Shown piece after piece: positions 53,911 to 63,104 of a stretch of 64,000 bases of DNA. The notes below the pieces were generated by a model. It worked only from the letters and a program-made list of their open reading frames with translations, was not told the origin of the DNA and did not search any database. The DNA comes from CAZSMK01 sp964608095 (lineage in GTDB: Bacteria > Sumerlaeota > Sumerlaeia > MWCT01 > JAGHBZ01), in contig CAZSMK010000044.1 of NCBI GenBank assembly GCA_964608095.1, positions 1-64,000 on the forward strand. Reading direction: 5' to 3'. Within the stretch, counting starts at the first letter, position 1; each line of letters begins with the position of its first letter. Both the position numbers and the translations under genes were made by a program.

Positions 53911-55371
53911 TCAACCTGAAAAGAGCCAGCTTTGAAGTTCCTGCTCGTTTAATACCCCATTTTTGCGCTTGATTTCATTCCCGTTAGCATCAAAGTAAAT
54001 CCAGCTGGGGACACGAAAGACCCCAAGCTGTTGAATAAGCTGAGGGAAGAGCGTCGTATCGACCCATCCCAGGATAATGGTATCTTGATAGGAGGTGAAT
54101 TTGAATTCTCTCAAAATCCGGTGCTGCTGTTCGCACGGCAATGCCTTTGGTGAATGGAAGTAAACAACGAGTGGTTTACGGGTTTGAAGACTTTTCTGTC
54201 GAGCCAGCTCGTAAGGCATAAATCCCTCGGTAGCTTCTTTGGGCATATCCCTGAGGTGCACATAACTGAGGTGTGGCGCGTTGATGCTATCATCCGCAAT
54301 GAGAAGTGTTTTCACAAATTCAAGGTTGGGTTGTTCAACTGCTTTTTTTGCCAGTCGAAAATAATAGACTTCAGGGGTCAAGGCGCCCTCAACAAGGCGC
54401 TGGATTCTCCCGCCGGGAAGGAATACAACCTCGCGGCGGAAATCTGTGGCGATACCTACATACACTTTCATCGGAAGATTCGTAGTCAATTTCTGCCATG
54501 GTGAAAGTCCTTTATCGGAAACCTCTGCAAACCAGATGTCGTTACTCTGCACCGTATCGGCATAGGACGGACAGAAGGAAAGGAGATACGGACCTGAAGC
54601 GGTGCAGGCGGCACGCAAAAAGGGGCGAGAAATAGTGAACGGCTCAGAACGCCATTTTCCCAGTCGACCATCGGCAAGAATCGGCGCGGAATAAATCGTG
54701 TGATTCAATTGTGTTTTGGTAGCGTTAATGGCACCACTCCACACATAGACCTTTCCTGCAACAACACCGGCATTGTGAAACCACAAGGTGACTGGCAAGG
54801 ATTCCGCAGGTTCCCATTTTACAAAATCGCCGTGGTCATCGATAATGGCTGACCAGACCTTATTGGTGGGAAGATTCTTATCAGTAAGACCGCCGATAAG
54901 ATGGATATGCCCGGGTGTGGAGACTACGACGGAGTTATCGGTTCCTTCGCCCGGAAAGGGTGGCGATTCGTTCCAGGGATTGAGTTCCCCGTCAGGGCGC
55001 GGTCGAGTCCAGAGCATAGTCTGTTTATGTTTATTTATAGACTCATCCCAGCCCGTAACAACATATAATACATCATGAAGCACCATAGTGGTGTTGCCGA
55101 TATAGGAACGAGGTTGAGGCATGGGGGTGGTATAAGACCATTGACCGATTGTTCCATTGGGATAAATCTGCGCTTTTAGTACATCCTTATTGAAGCCCTT
55201 TTCGTCAGTATATCCCCCAAGGATATACAGATAATCGCCGAGTACCGCGGTGCCATACATCTGCCGGGGCTCGGGCAACGGCGTAGTCTTATAATAAAAA
55301 GAGCCAAGCGCGAGATTAACAAAACCTATAAACAACACAGAGATTATTAAAATATTTGTTCTTTTCTGCAT
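53911..55371 (-). CDS. Exported Kelch-type beta-propeller protein with C-terminal thioredoxin-like domain
   Basis: The 486-residue product has a signal peptide (about 1-23) and a Kelch-like propeller (about 25-330), whose repeats carry LYILGGYT, LYVVTGWD, HLIGGLTD and VYVWSGAI. The C-terminal thioredoxin-fold domain (about 370-485) shows PLVVYFHSPKALPCEQQH, then ILGWVDTT and VPSWIYFDANGNE (cis-Pro). The redox motif has only one Cys (ALPC instead of CxxC), so ordinary disulfide exchange is unlikely. A binding or monothiol role is inferred. The ATG has GAAAGGAG upstream, and a promoter candidate lies at 55403-55431. The stop abuts a MITE-like element. Confidence 0.8.
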   Translation of the reverse strand: MQKRTNILIISVLFIGFVNLALGSFYYKTTPLPEPRQMYGTAVLGDYLYILGGYTDEKGFNKDVLKAQIYPNGTIGQWSYTTPMPQPRSYIGNTTMVLHDVLYVVTGWDESINKHKQTMLWTRPRPDGELNPWNESPPFPGEGTDNSVVVSTPGHIHLIGGLTDKNLPTNKVWSAIIDDHGDFVKWEPAESLPVTLWFHNAGVVAGKVYVWSGAINATKTQLNHTIYSAPILADGRLGKWRSEPFTISRPFLRAACTASGPYLLSFCPSYADTVQSNDIWFAEVSDKGLSPWQKLTTNLPMKVYVGIATDFRREVVFLPGGRIQRLVEGALTPEVYYFRLAKKAVEQPNLEFVKTLLIADDSINAPHLSYVHLRDMPKEATEGFMPYELARQKSLQTRKPLVVYFHSPKALPCEQQHRILREFKFTSYQDTIILGWVDTTLFPQLIQQLGVFRVPSWIYFDANGNEIKRKNGVLNEQELQSWLFSG

Positions 55372-55402
55372 AACGCGCTCCTTTCATTCTCAATAAAAAT
55401 GG

Positions 55403-55431
55403 AAAATAATAAGTACAGAGTTCTGATTCAA
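55403..55431 (-). promoter_or_regulatory. Putative promoter of the Kelch-thioredoxin gene
   Basis: On the minus strand TTGAAT and TATTTT are 17 nt apart. The rest of the 300-nt gap 55372-55671 shows no gene and no convincing terminator for the ATPase operon. Confidence 0.35.
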
Positions 55432-55671
55432 GAAAAAAAGAAACATTCAGCATTTCACCACCAGAAAGAAAAGGACAGAGAACGGTCGATAAATTCTTAG
55501 TGTACCTATGTAAAATAAGCCACCTTATTAAACTTTCGCAATTTCTTCCCTACCGTATATATATTAAAAAAGAGTATTGCTTTTTAGTGCATATAATATC
55601 AGAGCAGAGGGAGACGAAGCCAATTAATCTTTTGCCTTTCACCATTGTATAAGAAGTAGAACCGAGCAAAG

Positions 55672-56124
55672 TTAACCCAGGGCAATAATGATGAATACCA
55701 TGACAAAGATAGCGACGGTTTCTATGACGCCCAGTACCGCAAGGTAGTTGGTGAATCCCTGTCCGGTCTCTGCAAGTGCATCAGCCGCTCCTGCGCCGGC
55801 GCGTCCCTGCATCATTGCTGAAGCGCCAATAGCCAGACCCCCAACGAACCCGATACCGATCAGAGCCTGCCACGAGAACTGGGCGTTCGCCTTATTTATC
55901 ATCGAGAACATGAGAATCATACCATAGATGGTCTGTGAAAGTGGCGCACCCACAAAAGTGATAAGGAGAAAAGGAGCCATTTTATTCTGTGCATAACATT
56001 TTTTCCAGGCGCCGACCGCAGCGGCGCCGGCTGCTCCTGTTCCCAGTGACGAACCTACTGATGCGAGGGTTATTGCTACTATTGCTCCAAATTTTCCAAG
56101 TGCAATTGCCGTCTCAACGGTCAT
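55672..56124 (-). CDS. ntpK: V-type ATP synthase subunit K (proteolipid c ring)
   Basis: The 150-residue product has four hydrophobic helices, that is two fused c-type hairpins. The second hairpin keeps the ion-binding Glu (LGVIETVAIFVMVF). The first has Gln instead (APLSQTIYG). In Enterococcus hirae NtpK numbering, Gln65, Tyr68, Gln110 (MMQGRAGAG) and Glu139 have counterparts and Thr64 is Ser, a pattern associated with sodium binding. It is the last gene of the operon, 80 nt after subunit I. It forms the rotor ring in the membrane. Confidence 0.95.
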   Translation of the reverse strand: MTVETAIALGKFGAIVAITLASVGSSLGTGAAGAAAVGAWKKCYAQNKMAPFLLITFVGAPLSQTIYGMILMFSMINKANAQFSWQALIGIGFVGGLAIGASAMMQGRAGAGAADALAETGQGFTNYLAVLGVIETVAIFVMVFIIIALG

Positions 56125-56204
56125 GTCAATTCTCCTCTCCTCTTTCTTAAAAAAGTTTTTGTGTGTATGCCTCTCAATATACTCAGTATCTATTCCGCCG
56201 ATCC

Positions 56205-57989
56205 TTAGTCTTCCTGGTTACGAAAAGGTGCATACGGAAATCCTGACCATTGCATATCTTTATGCAGCGAGAACTCGAGAGTATTAAGCCGAACTCCGTG
56301 AACGAGGATGCCGAGTCCGCACAACATGATATTGAGTGCATGCCCTAAAAACAAGATAAATGCAGCGACAAAACCCGTAATGATAGTGTTAAATCCCGCC
56401 GCAAGAGCCATATTGTTAAAACTTTGCGCCACCGACAGCGTCGCCATTCCCACGGCAAAAAGTCTAATATACGATATCACATCAACAAAACAGCTGACCA
56501 CGTTCAGGGGTAAAATGGCGTGCCTTATCCATTCTGTCTTCAATTCTTTTACCGGTGTCATAAAAAGAACGACAAGAATCAAACCCGTGAAGAGGAGTAC
56601 GAACACCCACGAGGGGAAAGGTTCCTGCAGCACCATAGTCCCGGCAGTAAAATACATGGTCCAGGTAAGGCATACCCATCCCAGTTGAGCAATAAAACGT
56701 GTATCGGGAACGAACTCCACTGCATTCCACAGGTGAGCGATAGTAAGGTGAACAGCCCCGATTATAAAACATAGTTTCATGAGGTTGTTCTGGTTCTGAA
56801 GCCAGGGGACTTTCAGATGCGTAAGCGGTGCCGGTAAATTGGTAATGCCGAAAATATTTCCGGTTAAAAGACCCCAGGTAATAGTCGCAACACTCAAGAT
56901 AAAAAGCAGCATAAAGACCTCGGAGGGCGCTTGAGGCATTTTTTTTCGGGCAACTATGGTTATCAAAAGGAATAAGGCGCCATACCCCGCATCGCCGATC
57001 AACATGGCGAAGAACAGACTGAAAAAGAGAAGAAAAGGGACGCTGATGTCAGATTCATGATAGCCTGGTAAAATTTTAAGCAAGTTGAATACCGCCTTAA
57101 TCGGTCTCACCAACCGAGGGTAGTATATTTTGGTGGGAACTTTTTCATCAGGAGCGGGATCTTCAACCACCAACCCCCAACCGTTATCGGCTGCTGCATG
57201 TTTGACTTTTTCGAGCTCTGGGACCGGGCAAAAGCCTTGAAGCGCGGCGACTTTTTCAAACCCTGCCATGCCTTCACGCACCTCAAGAAAAGCAAGCGTA
57301 TGCTTGAGGTCGCAGATTTTTCGAACAATCTCGTTTCGCCATGCGCCCTTCTCCCTTAATCTGTCCTCAATATCCTCTCGTTCCTTTTTTCGTGTTTCCA
57401 TTAGCTCATGTAGCCGTGCAAGAGAAAATTCCGGGATTCTGAACAATTCGTAAGGCAATTCTTGTTCAAAGACGCGCGGGAAGCCTATCAGGGCAAAATA
57501 AATGTTCTTTTTTATGTGAGCGAAGATACGAAGGAGCGTTCCCTCCGGCGCTTCGGGCTCAGGTGTCTCTTGCGTTGTATAGAGACGGACTTCTATCCCT
57601 TTCTCAGAAAGTCTCTTTAAGCGGTCAGGGTCAAAGTCGCCAAACGGCTGAATGCGCTCGATCTCGGTTTCAATCTCTTTTATTGATTCGCTATGGATAT
57701 CTCGAAGTTCTTTGAGATTGAGTATATTATCGATCACCTCATCGATGTCTGAATTTTTACGCTGTTCCGGATGTTTTTCTGAGGGAAGAGAATCAGCCGC
57801 GTCGTCGGGGAGCGCGTCAAGCGCCTTTTCAGCCTGTAGCAGCTCTTCTTTCGTCCATTGAATTTTTTCCCCGGCAGGCGATCGTAAATTCACCACATGC
57901 AACACACCGAGGTTGCGTAACGCATCTACCGCCTCGTCGCGTGTCTCCGCCCTACAGAGCAAGGTTATTTTTTTCATTTTAACTATCAT
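56205..57989 (-). CDS. ntpI: V-type ATP synthase subunit I (a-subunit homologue)
   Basis: The 594-residue product has a coiled-coil-rich cytoplasmic half (about 1-320) and seven or eight membrane helices (about 330-580: PFLLFFSLFFAMLIGDAGYG, then FVDVISYIRLFAVGMATLSVAQSFN and FLGHALNIMLCGLGILVHGVRL). The Arg in SYIRLFAVG is the conserved half-channel arginine. It is the stator subunit facing the K ring. The start ATG overlaps the subunit D stop (ATGA). Confidence 0.95.
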   Translation of the reverse strand: MIVKMKKITLLCRAETRDEAVDALRNLGVLHVVNLRSPAGEKIQWTKEELLQAEKALDALPDDAADSLPSEKHPEQRKNSDIDEVIDNILNLKELRDIHSESIKEIETEIERIQPFGDFDPDRLKRLSEKGIEVRLYTTQETPEPEAPEGTLLRIFAHIKKNIYFALIGFPRVFEQELPYELFRIPEFSLARLHELMETRKKEREDIEDRLREKGAWRNEIVRKICDLKHTLAFLEVREGMAGFEKVAALQGFCPVPELEKVKHAAADNGWGLVVEDPAPDEKVPTKIYYPRLVRPIKAVFNLLKILPGYHESDISVPFLLFFSLFFAMLIGDAGYGALFLLITIVARKKMPQAPSEVFMLLFILSVATITWGLLTGNIFGITNLPAPLTHLKVPWLQNQNNLMKLCFIIGAVHLTIAHLWNAVEFVPDTRFIAQLGWVCLTWTMYFTAGTMVLQEPFPSWVFVLLFTGLILVVLFMTPVKELKTEWIRHAILPLNVVSCFVDVISYIRLFAVGMATLSVAQSFNNMALAAGFNTIITGFVAAFILFLGHALNIMLCGLGILVHGVRLNTLEFSLHKDMQWSGFPYAPFRNQED

Positions 57990-58594
57990 AGTGCCGATGA
58001 AGAACGTTCAATACTTTTCTTTTTTGCCATTTTCGCCCGTGCCACGGCTGCCGCCTGTGCGTCACCCAGCGCTATATGAATTCTACGGATATTATCTTTG
58101 CTTTCAGGAATCTTGACTTTTTCGAACAGGTTAACCCGTTGCGACGTAATCCTCAATTCCTCGCTTAGTCTGGTTAAGGCAAGGTGAAGAATCTGTTCTT
58201 CGATTTCAAATCTCACCAGGCGTTCGATAACGTCCATTGCGTCATCAATAAACGGCGGTGTGGCAAAGAGGTCAACCGGCGCCCGCTTGAACTCGATTGA
58301 TTGAATGACCGGAATATCCACCCCTGCAATGTTGTCGGAACCGATGTCCACCGATTCGATTTCCACGAGGTTCTCGAGGGGCACGTCGTCGGAAAACAGA
58401 CGCACCCACTCCATGACCTCCTGCCATAATTTACGTTTTTCTTTCCGCTTTTTATCGATGCGAGCCGACATATGACTGACCTCGATTCGCAACTGCTGTT
58501 TCTTGAGTTCGAGTGTGGGAAGATACTTTTCGAAACGCCTGAGCGCGTCGCGTTGCGCCTTGAGTTCTGTCTTGGTTTTCCTGATCTTGCCCAC
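57986..58594 (-). CDS. ntpD: V-type ATP synthase subunit D (central rotor)
   Basis: The 202-residue product is an antiparallel coiled-coil protein (KTKTELKAQRDALRRFEKYLP at the start, then VNLFEKVKIPESKDNIRRIHIALGD at about 155-180), as expected for the central stalk D subunit. It begins with GTG after GGGAG, 18 nt from the subunit B stop. The final residues are rich in Lys and Ser. Confidence 0.93.
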   Translation of the reverse strand: MGKIRKTKTELKAQRDALRRFEKYLPTLELKKQQLRIEVSHMSARIDKKRKEKRKLWQEVMEWVRLFSDDVPLENLVEIESVDIGSDNIAGVDIPVIQSIEFKRAPVDLFATPPFIDDAMDVIERLVRFEIEEQILHLALTRLSEELRITSQRVNLFEKVKIPESKDNIRRIHIALGDAQAAAVARAKMAKKKSIERSSSAL

Positions 58595-58612
58595 GTATAT
58601 CTCCCATTACGC

Positions 58613-59953
58613 TTATTCGGGCGGTGTACTCTCAACGTGCACCGTTTCTCGTTCCGGCTCCTCTTCGGGCCAGAATTTCTCTACCAGCTCAGTGGGAATT
58701 CCCGTTTCCGCTGGAGAGAAACATTCAGCAAGAATAGACCACCCGAGGTCCAGTGCATCTTCCAAAGCAATGGATACCTGCAGATCCATCATTTTCTTCT
58801 CAAACAAATCCGCATATTTAAGAAGCTTTTTGTCCCAGCTGCTCATCCGGAATCCCATTGCCTGTTTCTCCATGCTTTCCCGGGCTGATGCATAGAGCTG
58901 AATCATGGTGTTCATAATAGTCCGATGATCCTCCCGCGTCTTACGGTTGACGAGTTGTTTCAAACGACTCAGAGACCCGAACGGTTCGATCCGACCGTTT
59001 CGGAGATAGAATTGTCCTTCGGTTATATATCCTGTATTGTCGGGGACTGGATGGGTGACATCGTCGCCGGGCATGGTGGTCACGGCAAGGATAGTCAGCG
59101 AGCCCGCTCCCTCGAAATCTACCGCTTTCTCGTAGCGTGCCGCAAGTTGACTGTATAGATCGCCCGGGTACCCGCGGTTCGAGGGAACTTGTTCCATGGT
59201 GATGGCTATTTCTTTCAACGAGTCTGCAAAGTTGGTCATGTCGGTCAGCAGCACCAGTACATCTTTCCCCTGAAGGGCGAATTTCTCAGCAACCGAAAGG
59301 CAGGTATCGGGAACCAGCAGACATTCGACTGCGGGGTCCGCTGCGGTATGCACATACATAATCGAGCGAGTCAAGGTTCCCTGTTCCTGAAATGTATCGC
59401 GGAAATAGAGAAAATCATCATATTTCAATCCCATCCCACCCAGAATAATGATATCGACCTCAGCGTTCAACGCAATGCGTGCGAGCAGGGAATTATAAGG
59501 TTCTCCCGGAACAGAAAAAATCGGCAGTTTCTGTGATTTCACCAGGGTATTAAAAACATCAATCATCGGAATAGCGGTACGAATCATATCACGGGGTATG
59601 ATACGTTTTGCCGGATTAACCGTTGGACCGTATATTTCACTCAGGTTTTCACGTATGACAGGTTTATTGTCGCGCGGTCTGCTGTTGCCGTCGAACATGC
59701 GTCCAAGAAGCGATTCTGAAAAAGGTGTCTCGGTTCTGCGACCGAGGAAACGCACTCGCGAATCCGTCGACACCCCTCGTGTTCCCGCAAACATCAATAA
59801 CGATACCCGGTCTCCCTCGATCTGTATGACTCGCGCAAGCGATGCTCCCCTCTCAGTGGTGACTACGGCGAGTTCGCCATACTTGATGCCTTGCGCTACA
59901 ACCGTAATGACGCTTCCGGAAATTCTGCTTATTCTGAAATAAACCCTACGCAT
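58613..59953 (-). CDS. ntpB: V-type ATP synthase subunit B
   Basis: The 446-residue product is the regulatory, non-catalytic hexamer subunit. It has an N-terminal beta-barrel (about 1-75), a nucleotide-binding-fold domain without a P-loop (QKLPIFSVPGEPYNSLLARIA) and downstream NRGYPGDLYSQLAARYEKA. The ATG overlaps the end of subunit A by 8 nt. It forms the A3B3 head with subunit A. Confidence 0.95.
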   Translation of the reverse strand: MRRVYFRISRISGSVITVVAQGIKYGELAVVTTERGASLARVIQIEGDRVSLLMFAGTRGVSTDSRVRFLGRRTETPFSESLLGRMFDGNSRPRDNKPVIRENLSEIYGPTVNPAKRIIPRDMIRTAIPMIDVFNTLVKSQKLPIFSVPGEPYNSLLARIALNAEVDIIILGGMGLKYDDFLYFRDTFQEQGTLTRSIMYVHTAADPAVECLLVPDTCLSVAEKFALQGKDVLVLLTDMTNFADSLKEIAITMEQVPSNRGYPGDLYSQLAARYEKAVDFEGAGSLTILAVTTMPGDDVTHPVPDNTGYITEGQFYLRNGRIEPFGSLSRLKQLVNRKTREDHRTIMNTMIQLYASARESMEKQAMGFRMSSWDKKLLKYADLFEKKMMDLQVSIALEDALDLGWSILAECFSPAETGIPTELVEKFWPEEEPERETVHVESTPPE

Positions 59954-61682
59954 TCTCGACTACCTCGACGAGTTTATGACGTAACTTCTCCTCGCTTTGT
60001 TTGAATTTTTCGTCGTCCATTGGTATGCGGTTCCAATCTTTCGTTGCCTGTGTCAATGTATGAAAGAAACTCCGGGCATTATCTTTGTTGTCGAACTTGA
60101 ATTTCGCCCTGAGCACATCGGCAATGAAGCAGAAGACATGGCGCTGCCGCTCCGCCGTTGTCGCTCCATCCACGGGGTCGAACGCATCCTGCTGCAGATA
60201 CACAGAATCAAGATATTCCGCTTTCAGGTACGTAACGAAATCTTCCATCGGCGTACCTTCTTCTTCAACCACCTTCATCATTTCCTGTACTTCGTGTCCA
60301 TCTCTCAAGGTTTTTCTTGCCATAGCGAGATCATCTTCGGGAAGTAAGCTGGGATACTTGCTCCAGCTTTCAAGAGGATCAATAGCGGGATAGCGACGCG
60401 CATCGGATCGTTCACGTGACAACCCATGAAATGCGCCAACGACTTTGAGTGTCGCCTGTGTAACAGGTTCCTCAAAGTCGCCGCCCGCCGGACTCACTGT
60501 GCCGCCGACCGTTACCGAGCCTATCGTGCCGTCATTCAACCGCACAATCCCGGCTCGTTCGTAAAAGGACGCGATTACGGACTCGAGGTAAGCGGGGAAT
60601 GCTTCCTCGCCGGGGATTTCTTCCATCCTGCCGGACATTTCTCGCATCGCCTGCGCCCAACGTGATGTCGAGTCAGCAAGGAGAAGAACGTTAAGCCCCA
60701 TTTGGCGGTAATATTCAGCAAGCGTGACCGCGGTATACACCGATGCATCGCGTGCCGCAACCGGCATTGAACTTGTATTACAGATTATGATCGTACGTTC
60801 CATGAGACTCCGACCAGTGCGGGGATCCGTCAGATTAGGGAATTCGCGAAGAGTCTCGACCACTTCACCGGCACGTTCACCGCACGCGGCAATGACCACC
60901 ACGTCTACCTCAGCATGACGGCTTGTCAATTGCTGAAGAACGGTTTTGCCCGCACCGAAAGGACCCGGAATACAATAGGTTCCACCACGTGCGATGGGAA
61001 AGAATGAATCCAGAATCCTTATCTTTGTAATGAGCTGTTTGCCGGGTCGCAAGCGCTCTGCATACGCCTTGATAGGAATTTTAACAGGCCATTCCTGCAC
61101 CATGGTTACCGGCTGCGTCCCTTCCGGTGTCTCGACCTGTGCTATTTCTTGTTCTATCGTATAGGAACCTTCAGGTGCCACTTTTACGAGTTTAACCCTC
61201 CTACTGAAAGTAAAAGGCACCATGATACGATGAGAAAAGATGCCTTCGGGAACAGTCCCGATGATGTCACCCGCCCTGAGCATATCACCCGGCTTGGCAA
61301 CAGGAGAAAAGTCCCATGTCGTCTTTCGAGAGAGGGCTTTTATATAGGTGCCGCGCTTGAGGAAAAACCCATACGCCTCGGCAAGTTGAGGAAGTGGATT
61401 CTGCAAACCGTCGAAGATCTGTCCGAGCAAGCCGGGGCCAAGTTCAACAGCGAGCAACTGACTTGTAAACTCCACCATGTCCCCCGCACCAACTCCCTGG
61501 GTATCTTCAAACACCTGAAGGTCTGCGTATTCGCCACGCACACGAATGACCTCGGATTTCAGCCGCACATCGCCCAGTACCACATAGGCAACTTCGTTTT
61601 GCCGGACGCTTCGGCTAAAATGTACAGTAACCATATTCCCATTTATTCCGACTATTCTACCTTCATGATGTTTTAAAATCAT
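59946..61682 (-). CDS. ntpA: V-type ATP synthase catalytic subunit A
   Basis: The 578-residue product has the N-terminal barrel, the large insert typical of A subunits (about 110-190) and the P-loop GPFGAGKT near residue 235. The catalytic Glu motif ACGERAGEVVE and LADSTSRWAQAMREMSGRMEEIPG are intact. It is the ATP-hydrolysing or ATP-synthesising subunit. Its ATG overlaps the DUF2764 stop (ATGA). Confidence 0.96.
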   Translation of the reverse strand: MILKHHEGRIVGINGNMVTVHFSRSVRQNEVAYVVLGDVRLKSEVIRVRGEYADLQVFEDTQGVGAGDMVEFTSQLLAVELGPGLLGQIFDGLQNPLPQLAEAYGFFLKRGTYIKALSRKTTWDFSPVAKPGDMLRAGDIIGTVPEGIFSHRIMVPFTFSRRVKLVKVAPEGSYTIEQEIAQVETPEGTQPVTMVQEWPVKIPIKAYAERLRPGKQLITKIRILDSFFPIARGGTYCIPGPFGAGKTVLQQLTSRHAEVDVVVIAACGERAGEVVETLREFPNLTDPRTGRSLMERTIIICNTSSMPVAARDASVYTAVTLAEYYRQMGLNVLLLADSTSRWAQAMREMSGRMEEIPGEEAFPAYLESVIASFYERAGIVRLNDGTIGSVTVGGTVSPAGGDFEEPVTQATLKVVGAFHGLSRERSDARRYPAIDPLESWSKYPSLLPEDDLAMARKTLRDGHEVQEMMKVVEEEGTPMEDFVTYLKAEYLDSVYLQQDAFDPVDGATTAERQRHVFCFIADVLRAKFKFDNKDNARSFFHTLTQATKDWNRIPMDDEKFKQSEEKLRHKLVEVVENA

Positions 61683-62221
61683 TGCTCGACCACCTTATTC
61701 TGCAAATTCTCCTCGATGATGGTTTGTAATCTTTCCTTTCCGCGGTCGGCGTCGAGTTTCGACCAGCGATAGGCAATCTTCAACTTGATAATAAAACCGA
61801 GAATCGCAAAGGAACCAAAAGGACCGAAAAACAAAAGATTATCAAGTATCCACCAGCGTAAAAGGTCCAGTGCGCGTTCACGTTCAATCGGATTGTCGAG
61901 CGACATAGCATTATGCACCATGGTCTCGAGGTTGACATCATACCCCTGGAACTCACGAAGAAAAGGTTCAGATTCGGTCTTGCTGCGCCCTGCCCTTATG
62001 CGCGCCACTGTCGAACGTAACTGCGTATCACGGTACACATATTCTTTCACCAGTCTATTGCTGCATTGTTCCGGATGACCCGAGAGAATGAGTTGCGCAT
62101 CGCGTGTATCCTTTTCCGCCAGAAGATGCTCACACGCATTCAGAAACTCCTCTGGAGAAAAGGGAACCGGCTCGTCGAGAACGAGCATTGGCAGACTGGC
62201 AACAAGGTAATGGTACGACAC
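61679..62221 (-). CDS. DUF2764 family protein of the V-type ATPase operon (C-subunit position)
   Basis: The 180-residue product opens SYHYLVASLPMLVLDEPVPFSPEEFL, typical of DUF2764, and is mostly helical (LRWWILDNLLFFGPFG, then KIAYRWSKLDADRGKERL). DUF2764 genes replace the usual subunit C gene in bacterial V-type operons of this layout, so a stalk-connector role is inferred. It begins with GTG directly after the subunit E stop and overlaps the subunit A start. Confidence 0.85.
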   Translation of the reverse strand: MSYHYLVASLPMLVLDEPVPFSPEEFLNACEHLLAEKDTRDAQLILSGHPEQCSNRLVKEYVYRDTQLRSTVARIRAGRSKTESEPFLREFQGYDVNLETMVHNAMSLDNPIERERALDLLRWWILDNLLFFGPFGSFAILGFIIKLKIAYRWSKLDADRGKERLQTIIEENLQNKVVEQ

Positions 62222-62854
62222 TTACTTTTCGGCCTCCTCACCGCTGAGAATTCCGCGAAGGATTTGCTCGATTCGTGGCTGGAGGTAATTGCATATCTCT
62301 TCCATGATTGCGTCATCGGTAAAGTCGTGATAGAACTGTTGGTCTTTGAGGGCTATTCTAAATCCATGAGAAATTTGATCTGACGTATGGATGGTCATAC
62401 CTTCCTGCAAAAGATTGCGCAGGCGTTCCCTCACAAAACCAGCAAGCACGTTAGCGTCTGCTTCAGCAAGGTAAAGGTCTGACGGTTTTCCGCCCAGATT
62501 CTCTTCAAAATAGGATTTGCCTATCGTGATAAGAATTTCTTTGAGGACATCGGGAGTAAGACTTTGTTTGACCGTATCGCCGACGACTTCACGCAGCATT
62601 CGTTCAATACCACGTGCCACGGAGATGAGGACGTCTCTGCCGGCTTGTTCTATCTCTTTTTTGCTGCGTTCGCTGAATGACTCCGCTTCTTTTCGGGCGT
62701 TTTCTCGAATTTTTTCAGCCTCTGCTTCGGCGTCTCTTATGAGCTGATGCGCCTTCTCCTTTGCTTCTTTTATTATCCGCGCCGCCTCAGCCTCTGCTTT
62801 CTCTACGCCGTCTTTATGAATTGCTTCTATCAAATGCTTTAAATCTTCTGCCAT
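62222..62854 (-). CDS. ntpE: V-type ATP synthase subunit E (peripheral stalk)
   Basis: The 210-residue product has a long charged N-terminal coiled coil (about 15-75, EKAEAEAARIIKEAKEKAHQ and EKIRENARKEAESF) followed by a globular domain (about 90-205). This is the peripheral-stalk E subunit that ties the A3B3 head to subunit I. It is the first gene of the seven-gene operon. The upstream 250-nt gap (62855-63104) has no clear promoter consensus. Confidence 0.9.
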   Translation of the reverse strand: MAEDLKHLIEAIHKDGVEKAEAEAARIIKEAKEKAHQLIRDAEAEAEKIRENARKEAESFSERSKKEIEQAGRDVLISVARGIERMLREVVGDTVKQSLTPDVLKEILITIGKSYFEENLGGKPSDLYLAEADANVLAGFVRERLRNLLQEGMTIHTSDQISHGFRIALKDQQFYHDFTDDAIMEEICNYLQPRIEQILRGILSGEEAEK

Positions 62855-63104
62855 CTCTTCGCCCTTACCCTCTCTTTTTTATTAAAAGTCAAAAATGAAA
62901 AAAATTTGCCGCCCTGAAAAACCCTTGAGGATATCATGGAAAGTATATCATCAACATTACCCAAAAGTTAATTTTAAAACGTTTCATTCAGGATATTCTA
63001 TAAAAAAATTTCACAAAATCTTCAAACTTCCTCTTTTTCGGGTTTCCACAAAAAGTTGCGATGACCTTTTTGTCACCACTTGAAGATATTGAACTTCATG
63101 GCGC

